23,877 nt of DNA from CAYGBW01 sp964348185 (GTDB lineage: Bacteria; Desulfobacterota; BSN033; WVXP01), in assembly GCA_964348185.1 (NCBI GenBank), contig CAYGBW010000077.1, positions 1-23,877 of the forward strand, read 5' to 3'. Each line of letters begins with the position of its first letter. Position 1 is the first letter of the stretch. The notes beneath the pieces are model-generated. The model was not told the origin of the DNA and ran no database searches. It worked only from the letters and a program-made list of their open reading frames with translations. The position numbers and the translations under genes were made by a program. Below are positions 1 to 6,327 of this stretch, piece by piece.

Positions 1-18
1 GTTGATTGGACTTGTTGA

Positions 19-54
19 TGGAGTAATGGAGTAGTGGAGTACTGGAGTGTTGGA
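19..54. repeat. 8-bp tandem repeat, 4.5 copies
   Basis: Consecutive units TGGAGTAA, TGGAGTAG, TGGAGTAC and TGGAGTGT, followed by TGGA, give a period of exactly 8 bases. TCCATTACTCCA at 183-194 is the exact reverse complement of 19-30. TCCAACACTCCA at 278-289 is the exact reverse complement of 43-54. The array is therefore answered in inverted orientation about 230 bases downstream. Confidence 0.8.
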
Positions 55-205
55 ATTCAGGATTCCATTGCTCCATGAAGGTCGAGTGCGGGCGAAGGCC
101 AGTGGAACTGAGAACAGAAAGCAATCGAGCATGCTGTATTGTTCTTTTTTGAAACTTAGATCTTTCTATCCGATCTCAGTCCTCCATTACTCCAATTCAG
201 CCGTC

Positions 206-251
206 GTAGCCATAGGCTACTATCCGGCCTTCGTAGCCGTAGTTACTACGG
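206..251. repeat. Pair of tight hairpins with CGTAG motifs
   Basis: GTAGCC-ATA-GGCTAC (206-220) and CCGTAG-TTA-CTACGG (237-251) are perfect 6-bp stems with 3-base loops. Further CGTAG/CTACG-like words lie on either side. Neither stem is followed by a T run, so these look like palindromic repeat elements rather than terminators. Confidence 0.6.
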
Positions 252-343
252 TGGCGTAGGCTGGCGAAGTCGGCTACTCCAACACTCCAAGTGGCTATGA
301 CAGGTTCCATTTCGACTTGATTGACATGGGAAGGGGAGCCTCT

Positions 344-1474
344 TTGAAATCCGTCTTTATCTATTCCCAGGAGCTGAGTCGGTTTGATTTCGGGCATGAC
401 CATCCTTACAAGCCAGAAAGGGCCATCAAGACATACGACCTTTGCTCACGATACGGCGTTCTCGACTATCCATGGATGGACGTTGTCAAGCCCCAGCCCA
501 TCGATCCTGAAGCACTCACTGCATTTCACGACGGGCGTTATCTCGAACTTCTCAAAGAGGCCAGTATGGGTAAGGTCAGTCCTGAAACGCTCTCCCACGG
601 CCTCGGCACAGCGGACAACCCCATTGTTCCGGGCATTTACGAATGGTCTCTCGTGACAGCCGGTGGCACCGCTTTGGGAGCGGATTGGATTGCAAAGGGG
701 GAAAGGGACGTCGCCTTCAATCTTCTGGGGGGGTTTCATCACGCCCGGAGAAGCCGGGCCGAAGGGTTCTGCTACATCAACGACGTGGTTGTCGCGATCC
801 TCGATCTCCTGAATCGAGGACTCCGGCTGGCTTTTGTCGACATTGACGCCCATCATTGCAATGGGGTTCAAGAAGCGTTCTATGGGGATGATCGGCTCCT
901 CATGATCTCCTTCCATGAGAGCGGTGAGACCCTCTACCCAGGGACGGGAAATGTCTTCGAAATCGGTGAGGGAAAAGGCCTGGGTTACACCGTTAACGTG
1001 CCCCTCGAGGCTGGGACAGACGATGAGGTCTACCTTGAAGCCTTCCGTGAAGTTGTGCCCCCCCTGATCCTTGCATTTCGGCCTGACATCCTCGTGGCCG
1101 AGTTGGGTGCTGACACTCAGATTTCGGATCCCCTGACCCATCTCAGATTGACGAACAACGGCTATCAGGAAGCGGTAAGGCTCCTGAAGAGTCTATGCAG
1201 GAGGATTCTTGCCCTCGGAGGAGGGGGGTATGACATCTACCAAACGGCTCGGTGCTGGACCCTCGCCTGGTCGGTTCTGAACGGCGTTGAACCGAAGGAC
1301 GAGTTTGCCGGACTTGTGGGTGGGATGATGTTTGGACCGGAACACGAGGTTGGAAGCCTCAGAGACCGACCCCATCGGACAGGAGGGCCGGAAAAGGACA
1401 AGGCGAGAGTCAAGGCGGAAAAAGTCGTCTCATTTATCAAAGAAGAGGTCTTCTCCATCCATGGGATCACCTAG
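344..1474 (+). CDS. AcuC-type histone deacetylase family hydrolase
   Basis: A class I/II histone-deacetylase fold, zinc-dependent hydrolase. Bacterial relatives deacetylate acetyl-lysine proteins such as acetyl-CoA synthetase (AcuC) or small acetyl-amines; the substrate here is unknown. Counting from the TTG at 344 (376 aa), the His-His charge relay is at 132-133 (GGFHHARRS). Zinc ligands are Asp168 and His170 in DIDAHH and Asp262 in QISDPL, and the catalytic Tyr is 296 in GGGGYDIY. I chose TTG at 344 because AAGGGGAG lies about 5 bases upstream and the protein then opens with KSVFIYS, the first strand of the fold. An in-frame ATG at 326 lacks a ribosome site. The usual HHGDG/HHGNG loop reads HHCNG. 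It is convergent with the phasin-like gene. The family is certain; the acuC function is inferred. Confidence 0.9.
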   Translation: MKSVFIYSQELSRFDFGHDHPYKPERAIKTYDLCSRYGVLDYPWMDVVKPQPIDPEALTAFHDGRYLELLKEASMGKVSPETLSHGLGTADNPIVPGIYEWSLVTAGGTALGADWIAKGERDVAFNLLGGFHHARRSRAEGFCYINDVVVAILDLLNRGLRLAFVDIDAHHCNGVQEAFYGDDRLLMISFHESGETLYPGTGNVFEIGEGKGLGYTVNVPLEAGTDDEVYLEAFREVVPPLILAFRPDILVAELGADTQISDPLTHLRLTNNGYQEAVRLLKSLCRRILALGGGGYDIYQTARCWTLAWSVLNGVEPKDEFAGLVGGMMFGPEHEVGSLRDRPHRTGGPEKDKARVKAEKVVSFIKEEVFSIHGIT

Positions 1475-1546
1475 GGACCATAACTCATGGAGAATGTGAG
1501 ATAGGCGACCGTGTGACTCAACCGACCCCTAGGTCTTTTTTGTTTT
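1469..1546 (+). terminator. Possible terminator between convergent genes
   Basis: ACCTAGGG (1469-1476) pairs perfectly with CCCTAGGT (1527-1534), followed by CTTTTTTGTTTT. The 50-base loop is long, and the T run also encodes the Lys-rich tail of the opposite-strand gene, so this is only a candidate terminator for the deacetylase transcript. Confidence 0.35.
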
Positions 1547-1861
1547 CCCAGTCCGAGTCGTCCTCTTGCTTTTCCTTTCCCTCTCCAAGGCCGCAACCCT
1601 TTTCTTCAGGGCCTCAAAATCCTTCTTAGAGACGAAATCGAGGTTTTCCAGGCCTTTTTGCATGAGAGAGACCATCTTGTCCTGAAGGCCCTTGAATTCC
1701 TTCTTGCCATCGCGGATCAATCGATCCGCGAGGCGCTCGGCTTCTTCTGCCGAAAGCTTACCCTCCTGAACGAGTTTATCCAGGGTCTCACGGACACGAT
1801 GTCGGGTCAGAACGACGGCTCCGATGCTTGCCTGAACTGTTTTTCGAATGGCTTCTAACAT
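1529..1861 (-). CDS. Phasin-like / PHA-system small coiled-coil protein
   Basis: A 110-aa, highly charged, mostly helical protein resembling the phasin-type 'polyhydroxyalkanoate system' family, which coats PHA granules or accompanies PHA regulators. The N-terminal helix (MLEAIRKTVQASIGAVVLT) is amphipathic. A heptad-rich helix with EGKLSAEEAERLADRLI follows. Near the C-terminus DFEALKKRVAALERE looks like a short leucine-zipper coiled coil, and the end is a Lys/Arg/Thr-rich tail typical of phasins. I chose the ATG at 1861 because GGAGG lies 7 bases upstream; an upstream in-frame start at 1894 has no such site. No PHA synthase is in the window, so a granule role is unproven. It could equally be a general coiled-coil protein of this family. 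Confidence 0.7.
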   Translation of the reverse strand: MLEAIRKTVQASIGAVVLTRHRVRETLDKLVQEGKLSAEEAERLADRLIRDGKKEFKGLQDKMVSLMQKGLENLDFVSKKDFEALKKRVAALERERKSKRTTRTGKTKKT

Positions 1862-2634
1862 GACACAACCTCCAATCCCATAGGAAGAGCCCACACCCCT
1901 GTATGACTAACGTCTAGTTTTTGAAATCTTATGAAGATCCTGTGTCGTGGCCTTGTCAAGGTGTTCCCATGTACCTCGCTCTCTATCTCCCTGCTTAACC
2001 TACCCGTGGTCGAGCTGGGTCTGATCGTGTTGACCATTTGAATTTCGAGTTTGGTTACGCCTTCGCCGCGCAGCAGGTTTGTCCAAACCCACCTTGCAAA
2101 ACTTGGACCCTCAGCGTCCCGGTCCCGGCTTTGGCGAGTTCTCAATTTCAACAAAGCCCCGAAGCCGGCCTTCGGTCGCAACCCAATCCCCATATCGAAA
2201 TCGACTCGGCTGAGCCCTTCGGCAGTGAGCTCAGGGCCGAACTGCTCGGGTCGAAGGCTCGACCGAGTCGGATTCGAAATTCGGATTTCGTATTTTTGAC
2301 CTTTTGGCAAAATGCAACGAAGTCTTGTACCGAGAAGCTAAATTCACTTTAACGACTCGCCGTGACTCTAGTCAAGAGAATCTGGCATGAACCTTGCTGG
2401 ATCTATTGGGTATCTTTGCCTTTCTCTCCCCAAAAGGGCCGTCTACCCATGTGGCACCAAAGGGGGAGAAGGCCTGAATCTTTAAATGGGTTTCAATTTT
2501 GTCCGACGGATGGCAGAATTTTCCAGACCCTTCGGCCGAGGTCCTGCAAATTGGCGAAAGGTAAACCCACTTCTGACTCCGGGGGAGAAAACTCTACCCT
2601 TTTCTCGGCCGAACATTTAGCCGCCGTCCGAGAC
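1862..2634. other. Gene-free gap with palindromic sequence
   Basis: About 770 bases without a credible gene. A TTGACA-like -35 for the phasin-like gene sits on the minus strand at 1954-1959, but the nearest -10-like word is 19-20 bases away, so that promoter is weak. From about 2020 to 2310 the sequence is dense in palindromes and TTCGAA/ATTCG words. The open frames crossing it read as repeat translation (for example EIRISNP) and match no family. Confidence 0.55.
2202..2270. repeat. Nested inverted repeats in gap
   Basis: CGACTCGG (2202-2209) is the reverse complement of CCGAGTCG (2263-2270). Inside the right arm, GGTCGA-AGGC-TCGACC (2249-2264) forms a perfect 6-bp hairpin. Just outside, at about 2270-2300, ATTCGAAATTCGG-type words occur. 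There is no T run. This looks like a palindromic intergenic element, possibly decayed. Confidence 0.55.
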
Positions 2635-2997
2635 ATGTCAGAGAGACCAGACCGAAGGAAATCTCGCCGCATGAAGGATCCTATCCTCATCTTACTGTAT
2701 AGAGATCGAGAGGGAAGCAAAACGGCGAGACCCTTGGACCTGTCTCTCGAAGGAATCGGCATCGAGACAGGAAGTCCTCTGAAAATCGACGAGAGTCTCC
2801 ACCTCGCTATCATCATCGGGGAATCCCAGGTCAATGCCCGGGGGAGAGCCGTATACAGCCGAAGAGCCAAGTCGGGAAGGTTTCGCTCAGGGATCAAGTT
2901 TGAGCAGATTTCTGACCGCAATAGGGGAATCATCAAACTGTATCTTGAAAAGACACGTCAATTGAGGAGGTCGGGCGAGGATGAAGCAGACCCTTGA
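2635..2997 (+). CDS. PilZ domain protein (first of a tandem pair)
   Basis: A 120-aa single-domain PilZ protein, the common cyclic-di-GMP receptor fold. An Arg-rich N-terminal stretch (DRRKSRR) supplies the RxxxR-type motif, and LDLSLEGIGIE supplies the (D/N)xSxxG motif. FRSGIKFEQIS is the typical closing strand, followed by a C-terminal helix. Both ligand-binding motifs look intact, so c-di-GMP binding is plausible. I use the ATG at 2635 although its ribosome site is weak, because the open frame upstream (from 2362) looks non-coding. Its end overlaps the next PilZ gene by 17 bases, implying coupled translation. The output partner is not visible; flagellar, polysaccharide and transcription roles are all known for PilZ proteins. 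Confidence 0.82.
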   Translation: MSERPDRRKSRRMKDPILILLYRDREGSKTARPLDLSLEGIGIETGSPLKIDESLHLAIIIGESQVNARGRAVYSRRAKSGRFRSGIKFEQISDRNRGIIKLYLEKTRQLRRSGEDEADP

Positions 2998-3325
2998 GAC
3001 AGAACGAAGAGAGCACACGCGCCTTGAACTCACCAATCTGGTGGCCTACAAAAACTTTGACATAGAAGAAGTCACAGAGACGATCAATATCAGCATGGGA
3101 GGCATGAAGATAAGAACGGAGTTTCCCATTGACACGGATGAGGTTCTCTACGTTTCCCTTCGGATCGGCCGTCATGAGTTCAAGTCTAGAGCGAGAGTAA
3201 TCTATTGCAACGCAAGGGAAGACCAGGTTTGCGACATTGGCCTCAAGTTCGAAAAGACCTCCGAGCGACACCTTGCTCTGCTGGATCAATACCTCGGCAC
3301 CGAGGACTGGCATAATCGCCCTTGA
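2981..3325 (+). CDS. PilZ domain protein (second of a tandem pair)
   Basis: A 114-aa single-domain PilZ protein. RREHTRLEL near residue 9 is the classic RxxxR c-di-GMP motif, and INISMGGMKI near residue 36 is the (N/D)xSxxG motif. ICDIGLKFE-like closing sequence (VCDIGLKFEK) follows, then a terminal helix. The start ATG overlaps the end of the preceding PilZ gene, with GAGGAGG about a dozen bases upstream and CGAGG immediately before it. The two paralogues differ a good deal, so this is not a recent duplication. It is convergent with the kinase gene, 32 bases away. Ligand binding is inferred from motifs; the downstream target is unknown. Confidence 0.88.
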   Translation: MKQTLETERREHTRLELTNLVAYKNFDIEEVTETINISMGGMKIRTEFPIDTDEVLYVSLRIGRHEFKSRARVIYCNAREDQVCDIGLKFEKTSERHLALLDQYLGTEDWHNRP

Positions 3326-3357
3326 AAAGTCATCGAAGATTCCTTGATTATTCGGGT

Positions 3358-4761
3358 TTACGAACCCCCTGTTTCTTTCGAGGATCGTACCCGGGCAACG
3401 GCAAAAGCCACGATCAGAAAAGAGAGAATTCCGGCAAAAGCCAGACCAACCCCCTCCTTAATCCTTCTCACCTGACGATTCATGGCCCCTTTTGAGAATC
3501 CAATTTTCAGGCCTTCCGCCGTTGGCTTGTCCACTGACAGAGGGTAAGACATCATCAAGACGTCCTGCTCTGGAATCACTTGCTCAGCGTGATATCCTGC
3601 CACCACCTGTGTACCCCGCATCATCTCAATAAAAACAAGGTGCGCATCCCTCCCGATCTCCTCAATGTACCGCTTGAGAAGCTTCTGATTATTGCCGATG
3701 GTCTCGTCATTAACCAGAAGGGAGAACATATGAGCGATATGCCGACCTCGGATGGCGGCATCTTTTTGAAGGATACTCTTCTTCGACTCAATGATAAAAT
3801 AGCCGAACAGAAAAGCCGCGATCATTAGGATGAGCCCGATGGTGATTGACAATCTGAGAAAGGAGGTGACCTGGCCCTTATGGGTCTGAATGTGGCGACT
3901 TTCCCTTCTCGGCGAGACCCTTTGCCCACCGGATGCAACGGATTCCAAGAGGGCCTCTTTCAGCTCTCTCGCTGTCTGGAAACGGTGTGCCGGGTCTTTG
4001 GCGAGACATGTCAAGACAACTCCTTCCAATGTCCTCGGAATCTCAGGGACGATCTTCCGGGGCGGCAATGGTTCCCCACTGATGATTCTGTTGATGGTTT
4101 CTGCAATGGACTCTTCATGGAAGGGGAGCTTTCCTGTGAGGAGCTGGTAGAGCACAACCCCCATGGAGAAGATGTCGGTTCTTCGGTCAATATTCTTGAA
4201 CTCTTTGAGTTGCTCAGGTGAGCAGTAGTAAATTGTTCCCATGAACGTGCGGTCTTTCGTTTTGACCATTTCGGATTTATCAAGCCTGGCTATTCCGAAA
4301 TCTGTTATCTTTACGGTGCCGTTTTTCAGCAGGATCAGGTTGTCAGGTTTTATGTCGCGATGAATAACCCCATGTTCATGGGCAAACTGGAGACCGTCAC
4401 AGACCAGGTACATCCAGTTGAGAACCGTGTCTATCGGGTGCTGCCCCCCTGACTTTATGAGGTGACCCAGAGAAAGTCCCTCCAGGTATTCCATAACGAT
4501 GTAATGTTGGTCCCCCTGCTGCCCCACATGATGGATCGAAACGATGTTGGGGTGATTCAGCCGAGCCGCAGCCTTGGCCTCTTGCTGAAAACGGAGTATG
4601 ATCTCTTTTCTTCCCGCATCTTCCAGGCCAAGCCGTGGATCAATTCTGAGAACCTTCACCGCCACATCCCGGTCCAGACGTGTGTCATGGGCGAGATACA
4701 CCGTTGACATCCCTCCACTGCCGATCTTTTTCTTTATCTTATAATTGGATTTCGCCACCAT
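3358..4761 (-). CDS. Transmembrane Ser/Thr protein kinase with extracytoplasmic sensor region
   Basis: A 467-aa Hanks-type (PknB-like) kinase. The catalytic domain spans about residues 7-275: Gly loop GSGGMSTVY (15-22), Lys36 in VAVKVL, helix-C Glu61, catalytic HRDIKPDN (134-141), DFG (154-156), GTIYYCSPEQ activation end (175-184) and DIFSMGVVLY. All catalytic residues are present, so it should be active. A basic juxtamembrane linker leads to a membrane segment at about 302-324, an extracytoplasmic region of about 110 residues, and a second membrane segment at about 436-457 with a short tail. The extracytoplasmic part has the pattern of the small sensor domains found in histidine kinases rather than PASTA repeats. 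The ATG at 4761 lacks a strong ribosome site but a promoter lies just upstream. Substrates are unknown; the tandem PilZ genes are convergent neighbours. Confidence 0.93.
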   Translation of the reverse strand: MVAKSNYKIKKKIGSGGMSTVYLAHDTRLDRDVAVKVLRIDPRLGLEDAGRKEIILRFQQEAKAAARLNHPNIVSIHHVGQQGDQHYIVMEYLEGLSLGHLIKSGGQHPIDTVLNWMYLVCDGLQFAHEHGVIHRDIKPDNLILLKNGTVKITDFGIARLDKSEMVKTKDRTFMGTIYYCSPEQLKEFKNIDRRTDIFSMGVVLYQLLTGKLPFHEESIAETINRIISGEPLPPRKIVPEIPRTLEGVVLTCLAKDPAHRFQTARELKEALLESVASGGQRVSPRRESRHIQTHKGQVTSFLRLSITIGLILMIAAFLFGYFIIESKKSILQKDAAIRGRHIAHMFSLLVNDETIGNNQKLLKRYIEEIGRDAHLVFIEMMRGTQVVAGYHAEQVIPEQDVLMMSYPLSVDKPTAEGLKIGFSKGAMNRQVRRIKEGVGLAFAGILSFLIVAFAVARVRSSKETGGS

Positions 4762-5414
4762 GATGGGCTCGTTTGGGTTTACTTACATTTATCAGAATTG
4801 TTGTGACCTGTCAAACCGGTTTCTCTTTATAATTATAAGGGGTTTATACTGAAACGGGTCCCCACTCATAACATGGGGGGCTTATTTTGTGGCCCGGCCC
4901 CGTGTCGGAGGGGACTCCGCCCTGAAGGGGCGAGGAGAAGGTCCGCAAAGGGGCGGATTTTCAGTTCATGAGGTCACCAGGCCGGGTTTGAGAATGGCGA
5001 AAGGCAAAAAGGATACCAATTTGGGGCGCAGGGCAAGAAGAGTGAGGCAGGAGGGGTGAATCATAACCCGACCCCCTTCAAGGCCCTGTAAACCCACATG
5101 GCCAAGGCCAAGGAAAGCCAAATCCATTTCCCGGGGTCGCCCCTGAGCCGGCCCTCATTCCCTGAATCTCAAAAGGGAGGCCTTGACGGTTTCGTTCGTG
5201 CTCGAGATGTCAACCCATTCATGAAAAATCGCCAAACTATTGACGCCTTATGCGCTCTCGGGGATGACCCTTCGGGACCGTCTTGGGATTTGGCCGAAAC
5301 GGAGAAGTCAGGGAACCGAAGAGCTGGAAACTTCGGATTATCTCCCTTGAAGAACCCGCCCTTTTCGGGTATCCTAACGCTATCCAACGATGTCGATGTC
5401 ACAGGCAAGAATCG
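4762..5414. other. Gene-free gap upstream of kinase and J-domain genes
   Basis: About 650 bases between divergent genes. The left end holds the kinase promoter. A short GC stem, CGCCC-TGAAG-GGGCG, lies near 4920, and ACCCG...CGGGT near 5352. An open frame at 5098-5430 has no family character and overlaps the start of the next gene. I see no RNA gene or clear plus-strand promoter. Confidence 0.5.
4786..4814 (-). promoter_or_regulatory. Candidate sigma-70 promoter of the kinase gene
   Basis: On the minus strand TTGACA (4809-4814) is followed after 17 bases by TAAATG (4786-4791), preceded by TG at the extended -10 position. The predicted start point is about 18 bases before the kinase ATG, giving a very short leader, consistent with the weak ribosome site. 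The -10 is a poor match. Confidence 0.4.
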
Positions 5415-5879
5415 ATGTGGCTATCTCTAAGAAAAATACTCCCCCTCCTTGCGGTGGCCATCTACTTTTTGAGTCCTTTCGATCTTGTTCCCGATTTCCT
5501 CGTGGGTCTGGGGTGGATCGATGATGTCATCCTGGTTGGCCTTCTGATCTGGTACCTGTCCGGACGATCGATTCCCCCTTTCACCCGCTTTGGTTCCTCT
5601 TATGGAAGAAGCCAGCGGCCCTATGAGAGGAACTCACAGAGGTCTTCTTATTCATCGAGGACCGAGGGCGACGATCGAATCAAAACGGACGACCCTTACA
5701 CCATCCTTGGGGTCAGGCCGAAGGCGACCGTGGAGGAGATCAAGGAGGCCTATCGGATTGCAGCGTCAAAGTACCATCCAGACAAGGTGAGTCACCTGGG
5801 GAAGGAGTTTCAGGATCTGGCCCACCAGAGGTTTTTGGCGATACAGCAGGCATACGAACGGCTGATGAAGACGCGCTGA
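5415..5879 (+). CDS. DUF1232 membrane protein with C-terminal J domain
   Basis: A 154-aa two-domain protein. Residues about 1-45 carry the DUF1232 signature (FLSPFDLVPDFL followed by GWIDDVILVGLL), a short membrane-associated hairpin. A Ser/Arg/Tyr-rich linker of about 40 residues follows. Residues about 90-154 form a J domain (DPYTILGV...YHPDKV) with an intact HPD motif, which should stimulate an Hsp70 ATPase. A membrane anchor with a C-terminal J domain recalls DjlA-type co-chaperones that recruit DnaK to the membrane. I chose the ATG at 5415 because the upstream part of the frame is not conserved-looking; the ribosome site is weak (AGGCAAGA). Its stop lies 2 bases from the stop of the convergent tat gene. 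DnaK partnership is inferred from HPD only. Confidence 0.85.
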   Translation: MWLSLRKILPLLAVAIYFLSPFDLVPDFLVGLGWIDDVILVGLLIWYLSGRSIPPFTRFGSSYGRSQRPYERNSQRSSYSSRTEGDDRIKTDDPYTILGVRPKATVEEIKEAYRIAASKYHPDKVSHLGKEFQDLAHQRFLAIQQAYERLMKTR

Positions 5880-5881
5880 CC

Positions 5882-6205
5882 TCAGTGTTTCAAAAGCCAC
5901 CACCATTTGCGAACTTGAGACGCCGTTTTTTTGACCGTTTTGATCTCTTCGACTCCGGGAATGCTTTCGATTTCATCTTTTAGGCTGGTGGATGGCGAGG
6001 GGGGACCTTCTCGATTATCGTCTGACTTTCTCTTTTCTGGGGATTCCTTTTTTCCGACTCGCCCTTTCCTTTCTTTTGAGATGTTTTTGACTTCCTTGAC
6101 GGTCTTCCCCAGCTCCTGGCCGATTTCCGGGAGCCTTCTGGCTCCAAAAATCAGTAGAACAATGACTGCAATGATAATCAACTCGGAAATTCCCAATCCA
6201 AACAT
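5882..6205 (-). CDS. tatA: Twin-arginine translocase TatA/TatE-type subunit
   Basis: A 107-aa TatA/B/E-family protein. Its short N-terminal membrane helix (ISELIIIAVIVLLIF) is followed by the hinge FGARRLPEIGQELG and an amphipathic helix (KTVKEVKNISKE). A long polar Lys/Glu/Ser/Pro-rich tail ends in WWWLLKH. The FG hinge and LPEIG match TatA rather than TatB, although the length and acidic C-terminal tail are longer than many TatA proteins. TatA oligomers form the passage for folded Tat substrates through the inner membrane with TatC. No tatC is nearby. The ATG has GGAGG 8 bases upstream. It follows the binding-protein gene on the same strand after 122 bases, so co-transcription is possible but unsupported. 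Confidence 0.87.
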   Translation of the reverse strand: MFGLGISELIIIAVIVLLIFGARRLPEIGQELGKTVKEVKNISKERKGRVGKKESPEKRKSDDNREGPPSPSTSLKDEIESIPGVEEIKTVKKTASQVRKWWWLLKH

Positions 6206-6327
6206 CGTCTGCCCTCCGGTTCGCCGTGAAAGGGGTCGAACCTGTTATGGATCATAAGTCCCTTGGGCGGTGGGCTACCCTCTTCTCCGTGCCGTGCTCG
6301 GTTATCTGCCCTGTCCCTTCGGATAGG

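Larger units (their letters stand above)
1..343. other. Leader region without a gene, rich in repeats
   Basis: No convincing coding region. The stretch holds a short 8-base tandem array (19-54), exact inverted copies of parts of it (183-194 and 278-289) and two tight hairpins between them (206-220 and 237-251). A weak 70-codon open frame at 47-259 covers the repeats and resembles no family. I see no good sigma-70 promoter, although the downstream gene must be transcribed from here or from outside the window. Confidence 0.6.

Noticed and set aside
19..54. CRISPR array
   Set aside because: The 8-base units are contiguous, with no spacers, and no cas genes are present.
446..1141. 231-codon open frame antisense to the deacetylase gene
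   Set aside because: It lies wholly inside a gene with all catalytic motifs on the other strand, and its translation shows no family pattern.
1855..2310. 151-codon minus-strand frame over the gap
   Set aside because: It reads through palindromes and ATTCG repeats (EIRISNP...), overlaps the start of the phasin-like gene, and has no domain character.
5098..5430. 110-codon plus-strand frame before the J-domain gene
   Set aside because: No recognisable domain and it overlaps the true start. Composition looks non-coding.
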